From: Clostridiales bacterium
GTDB lineage: Bacteria; Bacillota; Clostridia; Oscillospirales; Acutalibacteraceae
Direction: 5' to 3'
DNA: 9,865 nucleotides
Assembly: GCA_019421725.1 (NCBI GenBank)
Contig: JAHZES010000071.1
Span: forward strand, 1 to 9,865
Part shown: positions 1 to 7,204 of the stretch, in pieces
Layout of the letters: each line of letters begins with the position of its first letter
Numbering within the stretch: position 1 is the stretch's first letter
Notes under the pieces: model-generated
Databases searched by the model: none
What the model was told of the DNA's origin: nothing
What the model saw: only the letters and a program-made list of their open reading frames with translations
Program-made: the position numbers and the translations under genes

Positions 1-2
1 AT

Positions 3-992
3 GCGGTCGATTGCCTGCCAGGCTATAACGAGGCGGTACTGGGATGGTACGCCGCGCGGCAGGGCTGGAACGTGCCGGAGGAATGGCTTGTTTCATGCCG
101 CAACGTTGTCAGCGCAACGGCGATGCTGCTTTGTGCAAATACCGCGCCGGGCGACGCAGTGATGACCTTTACCCCTGTTTATTCGCCGTTCCTTGCGGTG
201 ATCCGGCAAAACGGACGGCGGGTGGTGGAGTGCCCTCTGTTACCGCGGGAAGAACGGTGGGAAATTGATTTTGAGCTTTTTGAGCGGCAGATCGTCCGAG
301 AAAGGGTCAAAATGCTGTTGCTTTGCAGCCCGCATAATCCGGTGGGGCGTGTCTGGACGCGCGAGGAGCTTTCCCACATTGCGCGTTTTTGTGCCGAGCA
401 CGGGGTCTTTGTGGTCTCTGACGAGATTCATTCCGATTTTGTGTTTCCCGGTCACAGGCATTTGCCGTTTTTGTCCTTGCCGGAGGCCGATCTCAGCCGA
501 TGTGCCTGCTGCACATCGGCAAACAAAACCTTTAACCTTGCGCTGCTCGACAATGCTAACATTTTTATTCCGGACGAAGCCTGCCGCAAAACGTTTCAGT
601 CGGCGCAGGCTGCAAGCTATGTGGGAGGCGGAAGCTACCTTGGCAAGCTGGCCTGTGCCACGGCGTACCGCTGCGGCGCGCCGTGGGTGGACGAGCTGGT
701 GGCGTATCTGGATGAAAGCCTTGCGCAGGCAGTGGATTTTTTGCGGCGGGAGCTGCCGGAGCTGCGGGTGACGCGGCCGGAGGGAACGTATTTGCTCTGG
801 GTCGACAGCCAGGCGCTTGGCATGGAACCGCAGCAGCTTTCGGATTTTGTGCTGCAGAATGCCCGGCTGCGTCTGGTGAACGGAGCAGGATACGGAACAG
901 GCGGAAAAGGATATTTGCGCGTCAATGCGGCAAGGCCGCGCGCAGAGCTGATGGAGGCGCTTGAACGGATGCGTGGTGCGATACGGCTGTAA
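3..992 (+). CDS. patB: PatB/MalY-family PLP-dependent C-S lyase (cystathionine beta-lyase type aminotransferase), 5'-truncated by window edge
   Basis: This is a fold-type I PLP enzyme of the MalY/PatB group, which usually cleaves the C-S bond of cystathionine or cysteine conjugates to pyruvate, ammonia and a thiol in the cytosol. The frame is open from base 3, so the start lies outside the window; the GTG at 72 is internal because the preceding codons read as family sequence (GYNEAVLGWYAARQGWN). Visible landmarks are TPVYSPF near 165-185, the SPHNPVGRVW motif near 330-360, SDEIHSDFV with the cofactor-binding Asp at 420, and the Schiff-base lysine in SANKTFNLA (codon 525-527). The substrate-carboxylate arginine is probably in LRVNAARPR (codon 918-920). 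The usual 'SNI' after the lysine block is NANIFIP. About 330 residues are present of a roughly 390-residue family. The gene converges on the histidine kinase. The family call is firm, but the substrate, and hence the symbol, is inferred. Confidence 0.88.
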   Translation, partial: AVDCLPGYNEAVLGWYAARQGWNVPEEWLVSCRNVVSATAMLLCANTAPGDAVMTFTPVYSPFLAVIRQNGRRVVECPLLPREERWEIDFELFERQIVRERVKMLLLCSPHNPVGRVWTREELSHIARFCAEHGVFVVSDEIHSDFVFPGHRHLPFLSLPEADLSRCACCTSANKTFNLALLDNANIFIPDEACRKTFQSAQAASYVGGGSYLGKLACATAYRCGAPWVDELVAYLDESLAQAVDFLRRELPELRVTRPEGTYLLWVDSQALGMEPQQLSDFVLQNARLRLVNGAGYGTGGKGYLRVNAARPRAELMEALERMRGAIRL

Positions 993-997
993 CGCTT

Positions 998-1050
998 TTT
1001 TCCACGCTTTCCACATAGTTTTCAACAGTTTTGCACATGCCTGTGGAAAG
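998..1050. other. Cluster of five DnaA-box-like 9-mers
   Basis: In the 112-bp gap between two convergent genes, five sites resemble the DnaA box TTATNCACA. They are TTTTCCACG (998-1006), CTTTCCACA (1007-1015), TTTTCAACA (1019-1027), TTTTGCACA (1029-1037) and, inverted, TGTGGAAAG (1042-1050). Start-to-start spacings are 9, 12, 10 and 13 bases, close to one helical turn. All carry T at the third position, and the best (1029-1037) differs from consensus only there. No dnaA, dnaN or AT-rich unwinding region is in view, so this is not shown to be an origin. A DnaA-titrating or regulatory site is possible. The outer sites also form the arms of a hairpin listed separately, so the resemblance may be chance. 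Confidence 0.35.
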
Positions 1051-1058
1051 CCTGTTTT
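1006..1058 (+). terminator. Long-loop hairpin after the PatB-type gene, possible terminator
   Basis: A perfect 10-bp inverted repeat (GCTTTCCACA at 1006-1015, TGTGGAAAGC at 1042-1051) with a 26-base loop is followed by CTGTTTTT. It lies 13 bases past the stop of the + strand lyase gene, where a terminator would be expected. The loop is longer than usual and the T run is short and offset. On the minus strand no T run follows, so it would not serve the histidine kinase. The stem is only moderately GC-rich. Confidence 0.45.
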
Positions 1059-1104
1059 TGCAAAAGCATCAGCTCTTCAAAGAAAAGCGGATGCCGCAGT
1101 GTGC

Positions 1105-2124
1105 TTATTCGTTCTCAAGCCTGATGTGATCCAGGTGCAGCCGAACGCAGGTTCCACTGCCGATTTCCGATGTGATCTCCATGGAGTGAGACAGCCTGCC
1201 AAGCACAATTCGGCAAAGGTAAAGCCCGATCCCGGTGGCGCGTTTGTCGCTGCGGCCGTTGAAGCCGGTAAACCCTTGTTCGCCCAGCCGGGGAAGGTCT
1301 TCCGGCGCGATGCCGATGCCGGTGTCCGAAATACAAAGCGTGCGGTTTCCCTCCAGTGTGATGGTGATCCCGCCGCGGTTTGTATACTTGATCGCGTTGG
1401 AAAGAAGCTGCTCCAGAACAAAGCAGAACCACTTTTCATCGGTCAGCACCGTGCAGTGAAGCTCCCCAAGCGTCACCGTCAGTCTCTTTCGGATAAATTG
1501 CCCGGCGTATTTGCGGACGGTCTGCCGTACCAGGGTGTCCAGGTCATATTCGCGGATGACATAATCGCTGGAGCTGCTTTGCAGACGTATATAGGAAAGA
1601 ACCATCTCCACATATTGCTCGATTTTAAAAAGCTCGGAGGAAAGCTCGGGGTTTTCTTCTCCCGCGCCGCTTTGCAGCAGCAGCCGCATTGCGGCGATCG
1701 GCGTTTTGATCTGATGTGCCCAAAGCGTGTAGTATTCCGTCATGGAGTGGGTCGCGCGTTCTGCGTCAGCAATGACCTGCAGGCGCTCGCTGTCCAGCAG
1801 CTGTAAAAGCAGGGTGTAGTCGCGCTCGGTCAGGTTTTCCGGCGCAGGCAGCGCAGAGGTGCCCGCCGCAATATTTTGCTGCAGGTAGACCATTGTGCAG
1901 TGACGGCGGTAATAATGCGCGAAATCCACTGCTGCGGCCAACAGCGCCAGCACTCCGCAGCACAGAAAAGCATACCCAACGGCCTCAAGAGGCAGGTGGT
2001 ACAATGCGAATACCGCCAAAAAAATGACGCTAAAAACAACCGAAAGCAAAATGCTGCGGCGATGCTGCAGCAGATAGCTCCCCAGTACGGAGAAAATTTT
2101 AGGTTTTTCCTGTTTCTTATCCAT
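1105..2124 (-). CDS. Intramembrane-sensing sensor histidine kinase, BceS/GraS-like, without an adjacent response regulator
   Basis: This is a 339-residue membrane sensor kinase. Two transmembrane helices (about 25-41 and 47-67) flank an extracytoplasmic link of only a few residues, the layout of intramembrane-sensing kinases that respond to cell-envelope antibiotics together with a BceAB-type transporter. The cytoplasmic part has the H-box YYTLWAHQIKTPIAAMR with phospho-acceptor His137, the N-box LLSNAIKYT (Asn243), the G1 box ISDTGIGIAPED (Asp267), an F-box-like GEQGFTGFNGR and the G2 box ATGIGLYLC (297-304). The WxHQIKTP form is typical of the BceS/GraS/YxdK group. The start at 2122-2124 is preceded by a purine-rich stretch with GGA 5 bases upstream and AAGGA 13 upstream. 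In this family the response regulator normally sits just upstream and the transporter nearby. Here a divergent lipoprotein gene is upstream and a convergent lyase gene downstream, so the kinase is isolated. Signal and partner are unknown. Confidence 0.9.
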   Translation of the reverse strand: MDKKQEKPKIFSVLGSYLLQHRRSILLSVVFSVIFLAVFALYHLPLEAVGYAFLCCGVLALLAAAVDFAHYYRRHCTMVYLQQNIAAGTSALPAPENLTERDYTLLLQLLDSERLQVIADAERATHSMTEYYTLWAHQIKTPIAAMRLLLQSGAGEENPELSSELFKIEQYVEMVLSYIRLQSSSSDYVIREYDLDTLVRQTVRKYAGQFIRKRLTVTLGELHCTVLTDEKWFCFVLEQLLSNAIKYTNRGGITITLEGNRTLCISDTGIGIAPEDLPRLGEQGFTGFNGRSDKRATGIGLYLCRIVLGRLSHSMEITSEIGSGTCVRLHLDHIRLENE

Positions 2125-2161
2125 TTATTCCAATCATTCCTTTTTTAAAACAGACTGAAAA

Positions 2162-2197
2162 GCTGCCGGACAGTTCATTGCCGACAGCAATTTTTTT
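2162..2197. terminator. Bidirectional-looking hairpin in the kinase/CapA divergent gap
   Basis: GCTGCCGG (2162-2169) pairs with CCGACAGC (2181-2188) across an 11-base loop. In the plus sense one C-A mismatch interrupts the stem and seven T follow after AA. In the minus sense the mismatch becomes a G-U wobble, giving eight pairs, followed by TTTTCAGTCTGTTTT. It sits upstream of both divergent genes, in the presumed 5' leader of the kinase rather than behind any gene. It could be an attenuator, a block on antisense transcription, or a relic of a lost gene. Confidence 0.4.
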
Positions 2198-2235
2198 GCG
2201 CGCACGCAGAAGACCCTGTAATTTTTTCAAGAATC

Positions 2236-2264
2236 TTTCCAACAGCAGAAAAATATGGTATACT
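2236..2264 (+). promoter_or_regulatory. Sigma-A-type promoter of the CapA-family gene
   Basis: The -35 TTTCCA (2236-2241; 4 of 6 matches to TTGACA) is followed after 17 bases by TATACT (2259-2264). TGG immediately before the -10 gives an extended -10 (TGn), which would compensate for the weak -35. The start codon is 54 bases downstream of the -10, leaving a leader of roughly 45-50 bases. Confidence 0.6.
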
Positions 2265-2318
2265 GAGGACAAATTCCGACACGGCGATTGAACGTGCAAT
2301 AAAAAGGACTGATCCACT

Positions 2319-3734
2319 ATGAAAAATGTCTGCAAAATGCTGTCCCTGGCGCTGGTTATCGGGCTGCTGAGCGGATGCGAATTTACGGGCTCTGCACCCG
2401 CCGCAGACGCATCCTCCGCAGCAAACTCATCCGTTGTTGTGGAATCGAACGCGGCTTCGGATCTGCCGAAGACTTCCTCTTTTCCGGAGGTTTCTTCCGC
2501 ACAGGTCTCCTCTGAAGAAGCAAAAGAAAGAAAAACCGAAATGCTTGCGGTGCTGCTGAATGCGCTGCAGCGCACAGGCGCTGCAGCGCCCGCCAGAGAA
2601 CAGGCGCAGCAGTTTGCGGATTCCGGCAGAGGACTGCAGAAAAGTGCTCTGGCGGTTCGGGGGATCCTTGACCTTTGCACTGCGCCGGGACAAACCGCAG
2701 GGCTTTCGGAACAAATTGCCGAAGCCGCGCAGGAAAGCGGAATTTCCGTCGAGGCGTTTCAGCTCGCCGCCGCAGCCTGCCGGGAGCGCGGACTGAAAAC
2801 ATCAGACTCTGTTACGCTGACCTTTACCGGAGACTGCACATTTTCTCCGATCAATGAAGAGTCTCACAGCGGGTCCTTTGACCAGGTTTACGCCAGGCAG
2901 AGCAGCCCGTCCTATCCGTTTGACCGAATGTTCCCCTGGTTTTCCACAGACGATATCACCTGTATCAATTTTGAGGGCACGCTCACCAAAAGCCTTGCCC
3001 ATGCGGAGAAGGTGTATTATTTCCGCGGCGATCCGTCGCTCGCAAAAATTCTTCCGTCCTCTTCGGTGGAGCTTGCCAATTTGGCGAACAACCACACAAT
3101 GGATTATTTTCAGCGTGGGTTTGAAGATACGGTGACTGCGTTGACCGGAGCAGGCGTTTCCCTGATCACGACGCAGCGGCCGTATGTTACCGTTGTTAAC
3201 GGAATCCAGGTGGTGTTTATCGGGCAGCAGATGGCAACCGGAGCAAGAGCCGCTGCAGAAACCGTAAAGAAGTACAAACGGAAAGACAACATCGTCGTTG
3301 TTGTGATGCATTGGAGCACCGAATTTTCCAATCAGGTTGCTCCGGTATGCGTTGAGGCCGGGCGCGGCCTGATCGATGCCGGAGCCGATCTTGTCATTGG
3401 ACATCATCCGCATGTTCTGCAGGGCATGGAGCTTTACCGGGGGAAATATATTGTTTACAGTCTGGGGAATTTTGCGTTTGGAGCGAACGTGGGACCGATC
3501 ACCTCGCCGTACACGATGGCGTTTCGCGCCCGATTTGCGCAGCAGGACGGGAAAATATCCATGACCGATGCCGAAATTGTTCCCTGCTGCCCCACCTCCG
3601 ACGCAAGCGGTTGGAACAATTACCAACCCAAACCGTTGTTCGGGAAAAAAGCGCGCGAGCTTGCCGATTATGTGATCTCGATCAGCAGTTCGCTGAAATA
3701 TGGCGTAAAGGAGCTTTCCTATTTTGATATCTGA
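2319..3734 (+). CDS. CapA/PgsA-family lipoprotein (calcineurin-like metallophosphatase fold)
   Basis: A 471-residue predicted lipoprotein. Residues 1-19 are a signal peptide with lipobox LLSGC and Cys20 as lipidation site, so the protein should sit on the outer face of the cytoplasmic membrane. A Ser/Ala-rich linker (about 24-65) and a helical, Ala/Gln-rich region (about 66-160) precede the CapA domain (about 165-420). That domain has metal-site motifs in family order: TFTGDCTF (Asp172), INFEGTL (217-222), LANNHTMDY (257-259), VMHW (His331), GHHPHVLQG (361-369) and YSLGNFAFG (Asn384). CapA/PgsA proteins are linked to poly-gamma-glutamate capsule synthesis, but no capB, capC or other pgs gene is next to it, so a capsule role is not supported here. 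The N-terminal extension is long compared with minimal CapA proteins. AAAGG at 2303-2307 is the likely ribosome site. The gene ends 20 bases from the convergent pepC end with no clear terminator between them. Confidence 0.9.
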   Translation: MKNVCKMLSLALVIGLLSGCEFTGSAPAADASSAANSSVVVESNAASDLPKTSSFPEVSSAQVSSEEAKERKTEMLAVLLNALQRTGAAAPAREQAQQFADSGRGLQKSALAVRGILDLCTAPGQTAGLSEQIAEAAQESGISVEAFQLAAAACRERGLKTSDSVTLTFTGDCTFSPINEESHSGSFDQVYARQSSPSYPFDRMFPWFSTDDITCINFEGTLTKSLAHAEKVYYFRGDPSLAKILPSSSVELANLANNHTMDYFQRGFEDTVTALTGAGVSLITTQRPYVTVVNGIQVVFIGQQMATGARAAAETVKKYKRKDNIVVVVMHWSTEFSNQVAPVCVEAGRGLIDAGADLVIGHHPHVLQGMELYRGKYIVYSLGNFAFGANVGPITSPYTMAFRARFAQQDGKISMTDAEIVPCCPTSDASGWNNYQPKPLFGKKARELADYVISISSSLKYGVKELSYFDI

Positions 3735-3754
3735 CCGCAGAGGCACGGGCGTTT

Positions 3755-5092
3755 TTACAAGGCCAGCGACCCCATTGGGTCCCACGGCTCCAGTGTAATG
3801 GGTTCCGACTCATATTCCGCAAGCTCTTCGACGGTGAGGTATTTTCTGTTTACCACTACCTGATAAAGATATTCGTCAAACCATGCGTCGCTCATAACAA
3901 AATAACCGTCGTGGCCAACGTCCTTGCCCCAGCTGTTTTCCACGCGCCAGCGGTTCGGTTTGCCGTTTTCGTCAAGGTTGACGCCTTCAAATACCATTGC
4001 ATGCGTCAACAGGCTCTGGCCGTAATCAAGCCGCTCGCTTTTTGTCATCGGGAAATCGGTACCGAAAAGCGATCCGGGTTCATAAACGGAAAGATCAAGA
4101 ATCCCTTCGTCGCGCACATAGCGTTTGCCGACGTCACATCCGAACCAGACGGGAGCGCCGTCCTTCATCTGTGCAATTGCCGCGCGCTTCAACGATTCCG
4201 AAGGAAGGTTGACGTAGCGGATCGTTTTCCCCTCTTCCACATTTCCAAGGAACCGGACGGTAAAGCTGCGGTGCAGGGGCTTGTTTTCGGTCGGGGCGTT
4301 GATCACGCTGACATAATCGTCAAGATCGATACCGATGTATTTTTCATAAAAGCTCTGCGGCGTCAGCCCGCATTCACGAATAAATTCACCGTCCTTGCTG
4401 CGCAGCTCCAGGGTGAAGGTCTCCGGCGGGCAGCCAAGGCAGACGCACAGCATGTTGTAAACAGTTTGAAGCATTTCCGCCTTTTGTGCACGCAGCGCAT
4501 CACCGGATACACCGTTTTTATGCTCCGCACGCAGCTTGCAGGCAAATTCGCGCAGTTTTTCCGTCAGGTAAAAGTTCAGCTCGCCCGTATTGGAGGAAAC
4601 GGCGGTTTCCGGCATCGCCGACTTTGGTACAAGACCGTACTTTTTAACAAGGTTGCGCAGCATATCCCACTGTCCGCCGTCCTGTACGGGGGCAGAGAGC
4701 AGGTACGAAATGAGGCGACTGTCGGTGGGCTCTTCCAGCGTTTTTAAAATGTTCTCCAGAAAATAATTGGATTTTTCAAGCTTGTCGTAAAACAACGTGT
4801 AGTTTTGGGAAAGCTCAAAATCCTCCAGCTTCAGCCGTTGGATCATTGGGAAACGCAGGCAGTTGAGGGCGGCAAACATCCAGCAGCGTCCGCTCTTTTT
4901 TTGATTGGTAATACTGCCCTGTTCCAGCTGCAGCGAAAATTCATGGCGTGCGTGTTGCAGTGCTTCCGGGTTACGTGCCGCCGCATTAACGCCGTTTTGC
5001 GTAACGGCGTTGCGTGCAATGCGAAGGGCTTTGTCAGAGCAGAAGGCTCGATTCATCTCTGTAAGGGCTGCAGATGTAATTGCGGTATTCAT
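3755..5092 (-). CDS. pepC: Aminopeptidase C (bleomycin hydrolase-type cysteine peptidase, family C1B)
   Basis: A 445-residue cytosolic cysteine aminopeptidase that removes N-terminal residues from peptides; family members form hexameric barrels with the active sites inside. The papain-like set is complete: oxyanion Gln64 and nucleophile Cys70 in NQKKSGRCWMFAALN, His364 in LLTHAMVFEGV, and Asn386 in RVENSWGKDVGHDGYF. The C-terminus EPWDPMGSLAL matches the family ending WDPMG(A/S)L that inserts near the active site and limits the enzyme to aminopeptidase action. Length is normal, so the protein looks intact. AAAGGA lies 13 bases before the ATG. It is the last gene of the probable manA-nucleoside hydrolase-pepC transcription unit, 41 bases after the hydrolase gene. 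No promoter of its own is evident in that gap. Confidence 0.95.
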   Translation of the reverse strand: MNTAITSAALTEMNRAFCSDKALRIARNAVTQNGVNAAARNPEALQHARHEFSLQLEQGSITNQKKSGRCWMFAALNCLRFPMIQRLKLEDFELSQNYTLFYDKLEKSNYFLENILKTLEEPTDSRLISYLLSAPVQDGGQWDMLRNLVKKYGLVPKSAMPETAVSSNTGELNFYLTEKLREFACKLRAEHKNGVSGDALRAQKAEMLQTVYNMLCVCLGCPPETFTLELRSKDGEFIRECGLTPQSFYEKYIGIDLDDYVSVINAPTENKPLHRSFTVRFLGNVEEGKTIRYVNLPSESLKRAAIAQMKDGAPVWFGCDVGKRYVRDEGILDLSVYEPGSLFGTDFPMTKSERLDYGQSLLTHAMVFEGVNLDENGKPNRWRVENSWGKDVGHDGYFVMSDAWFDEYLYQVVVNRKYLTVEELAEYESEPITLEPWDPMGSLAL

Positions 5093-5133
5093 ACTTAAAA
5101 CAGCATCCTTTCTGTCAGGTGGTTAATTGTGGT

Positions 5134-6066
5134 TTATTGATTTCGGGGGAGCTCGCTGCCCGCCAGCTTTGCGAACAAATCGCAAACCAGTTCGTCCCGG
5201 TTGATCCAATAGCAGTATTTCATCAGTGGGCGGGTGGGGCAGCTGCCGTAATGATGGTCATATTCGGGAATCGGCGCGGGGATCAGCCGGTCGGAAACAA
5301 AACGCGGACCAAGCAGCCACGCTACGGCAGTTACGTCCCAGATCACGCGGCTCCACGGTTTGCCGTCGGCATATTTTCGGGCGGCCTCTCTTGTGTGTTC
5401 CACGAGATAGTCGCACAGCTCGTTTTTGCCGGAAAGCCACATCAAAAGCTCGGCTTCACTGACGGCGAAGGAGGAGACGACGCCCATGCAGGGCAGCTGT
5501 ACCAACGGGACGCCGCATCCGAATACCACCCGGGCTGCGGCGACATCCTGCATCATGTTGAATTCGCGGGAGTCCGGCCAGTCGAGCGCGTGGCCGCCCA
5601 GCCAGACGACGACGATCCGCTCTTTCAGCTCGGGCTTTCTGATCAGTGCCGAGGCTACGTTGGTAATTGCACCGATCGCGACCACATACAACGGACGCTC
5701 GGAGCTATACTCCATACCTATTGTGCAGATACGATCGGCGGCGGGAGAAGGCACTGGGGTCTTTTCGTCGGGCAGGTAGGTTTCCGAGCCGGGGAAAACC
5801 TGAGGAAAAAGGTCTTCCCGACCGGCAAGCGATAAAATACGGCGAATTTCCGCATAGCTCTTTTTCATGCCGTCTGCGGGGCTTTCGGAGTTTTCATTGA
5901 AAAAAGGCGCGGCGGTGATTGCCCGTATGCGAAGCTGAGTTTCACAGCGCAGCAGGTAAGCAAGCGCAAACTGGTCGTCAACCTCATTAAACGTGTCGGT
6001 GTCCAATAAAATGTCCGCCGGCAATTTCGGTCTTGCCAACATGGAAAGACGGGTAAAAGCATCCAT
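5134..6066 (-). CDS. Nucleoside hydrolase (IunH/IU-NH fold) family protein
   Basis: A 310-residue protein of the inosine-uridine nucleoside hydrolase superfamily, which uses bound calcium to hydrolyse the N-glycosidic bond of nucleosides to base and ribose. The N-terminal metal motif is LDTDTFNEVDDQFALAYLL (Asp22, Asp24, Asp30, Asp31). The common motif is DTDPGxDDAxAL, so the form here has a longer NEV-containing linker and marks a divergent subgroup. Other landmarks are VVAIGAITNVASAL (128-141), VVVWLGGHALDWPDSREFN (152-170) with the substrate-facing EFN, and WDVTAVAWL with the probable calcium ligand Asp244. The start is ATG at 6064-6066, because GGAGGA lies 8 bases upstream; a TTG one codon earlier is in frame but less likely. 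It follows manA by 33 bases. Substrate (purine, pyrimidine or a modified nucleoside) cannot be read from the sequence. Confidence 0.88.
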   Translation of the reverse strand: MDAFTRLSMLARPKLPADILLDTDTFNEVDDQFALAYLLRCETQLRIRAITAAPFFNENSESPADGMKKSYAEIRRILSLAGREDLFPQVFPGSETYLPDEKTPVPSPAADRICTIGMEYSSERPLYVVAIGAITNVASALIRKPELKERIVVVWLGGHALDWPDSREFNMMQDVAAARVVFGCGVPLVQLPCMGVVSSFAVSEAELLMWLSGKNELCDYLVEHTREAARKYADGKPWSRVIWDVTAVAWLLGPRFVSDRLIPAPIPEYDHHYGSCPTRPLMKYCYWINRDELVCDLFAKLAGSELPRNQ

Positions 6067-6099
6067 CAAAAGTTCCTCCGTTCTGCTTTGGATGTTTGG

Positions 6100-7065
6100 T
6101 TAGACGGAGGTGCAAAGGATCCGACCGGCGCCGTCCAAAAGATATTCGCCGCAGCGCGCCGGGATAAAGATGCATTCGCCGCGTTTCAGTGTCAGCCGCC
6201 GGTTACCGCAGCAGAGCACGGCTTCTCCTTCGGTGCAGAGCAAAGCGTGAAAGCTGGTTTCATCGGCGAAGAAGGGCGCCTTTCCGCGCAGCTCAATGGC
6301 TGTTACGGTAAACCGACTGCAGCGAGCCAGAACTGTAGTTACACAGCCCTCGCGTTCAATCGGCGCTTCGCGGCGGTCTGGGTTTCCGGAGGGAGTCAGC
6401 TTTGTCACATCGAGCGCTTTGTCAATGTGCAGAGGTCTCGGTTTTCCGTCCGCGCCCAAACGGCCATAGTCGGAAACACGATAGGTGCTGTTGCTGTTCT
6501 GCTGAATTTCGGCGATCAGAATGCCGCTGCCAATGGCGTGCAGCGTTCCGGCTTCGATGAAAAACACATCTCCTTTGTGAACGGGAACGGTGTTCACCAC
6601 ATCGGTCAATGTATTGTCTTCAATACGGCGGCGGAATTCTTCTTTGCTGATCTCACGGTTAAAGCCGTAAATCAGTGTTGCGCCTTCGGTACAGTCCACA
6701 ACATACCACATTTCGGTTTTGCCGTTTTCGTGCTCTACGCGTTTGGCGTATTCATCGTCAGGATGAACCTGAATGGAAAGCTTGTTTCCCGCGTCGATCA
6801 ATTTGATCAGTACCGGAAAGCTGTCCAGCTCGGCGCAGTGGGTGCCAAGAGCTGTTTTGCCGGCTTTGGCAAGGTATTCGGCAAGCGTCATGCCGGCGTA
6901 TTCGCCGCTTGCAACGATTGAGGGCCCGTCCGGGTGACAGGAAAGCTCCCAGGCTTCGGCGACCTTGTTCAGGCTGCTTTTCATACCGAATTCCGTTTTC
7001 AGGCGGGTGCCGCCCCAAAGGTAATCCTTGAATGCCGGCGAAAGCTTGATCGGTTCTGTTGTCAT
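6100..7065 (-). CDS. manA: Mannose-6-phosphate isomerase, class I, zinc-dependent
   Basis: A 321-residue cupin-fold enzyme interconverting mannose 6-phosphate and fructose 6-phosphate in the cytosol. The N-terminus LSPAFKDYLWGGTRLK is characteristic of short bacterial class I isomerases. Zinc ligands are Gln99 and His101 in SIQVHPDDEYA, Glu118 in GKTEMWYVVD, and His176 in IEAGTLHAIGSG. The catalytic-arginine segment QQNSNSTYRVSDYGR (Arg196) is present. A C-terminal small cupin-like domain (about 235-321) carries FHALLCTEGEAVL and GECIFIPA. The start is set at ATG 7063-7065 because AAGGA lies 10 bases upstream and conserved sequence begins there; the in-frame ATG at 7132-7134 would put the probable promoter inside the gene. 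It is first in the probable manA-nucleoside hydrolase-pepC operon and divergent from the CsoR-type regulator gene. Confidence 0.93.
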   Translation of the reverse strand: MTTEPIKLSPAFKDYLWGGTRLKTEFGMKSSLNKVAEAWELSCHPDGPSIVASGEYAGMTLAEYLAKAGKTALGTHCAELDSFPVLIKLIDAGNKLSIQVHPDDEYAKRVEHENGKTEMWYVVDCTEGATLIYGFNREISKEEFRRRIEDNTLTDVVNTVPVHKGDVFFIEAGTLHAIGSGILIAEIQQNSNSTYRVSDYGRLGADGKPRPLHIDKALDVTKLTPSGNPDRREAPIEREGCVTTVLARCSRFTVTAIELRGKAPFFADETSFHALLCTEGEAVLCCGNRRLTLKRGECIFIPARCGEYLLDGAGRILCTSV

Positions 7066-7138
7066 ATCGATTCCGTCCTTTCTGAATTTATACATATCAA
7101 AAGTTTTTGCCCGAAGACGATGGGGCAGGATCATTTTG

Positions 7139-7167
7139 AGTATATCACATTTATGCGCTGATTTGAA
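7139..7167 (-). promoter_or_regulatory. Probable promoter of the manA operon
   Basis: Read on the minus strand, TTCAAA (7167-7162) and TATACT (7144-7139) are separated by 17 bases, giving a sigma-A-type promoter about 73 bases upstream of the manA ATG. A small inverted repeat TTGAA-N8-TTCAA (plus strand 7163-7180) overlaps the -35 and could be an operator, but its arms are short. Confidence 0.5.
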
Positions 7168-7204
7168 CCGTAAGATTCAAGTTTTGACCCAATAAAAAAT
7201 GCGG

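Noticed and set aside
961..1806. Long open frame on the + strand opposite the histidine kinase
   Set aside because: It is antisense to a kinase with all catalytic boxes, shows no recognisable family, and lacks a ribosome site; it reflects codon bias of the real gene.
2125..2318. Possible remnant of a response-regulator C-terminus upstream of the kinase
   Set aside because: Reading the minus frames of the gap shows no winged-helix ending and no recognisable regulator sequence.
3735..3754. Terminator between capA-type gene and pepC
   Set aside because: The 20-base gap has GTTTTTA but no stem of useful length could be drawn.
2802..3785. Long minus-strand frame opposite the CapA-family gene
   Set aside because: The CapA motifs on the + strand are complete. 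The minus frame would also overrun the end of pepC and has no family features.
6088..6921. Long + strand frame opposite manA
   Set aside because: All zinc ligands and the catalytic arginine are read on the minus strand; the opposite frame has no recognisable motif or ribosome site.
7066..7134. N-terminal extension of manA to the ATG at 7134
   Set aside because: The extension is not family-like, and AAGGA sits 10 bases before the ATG at 7065.
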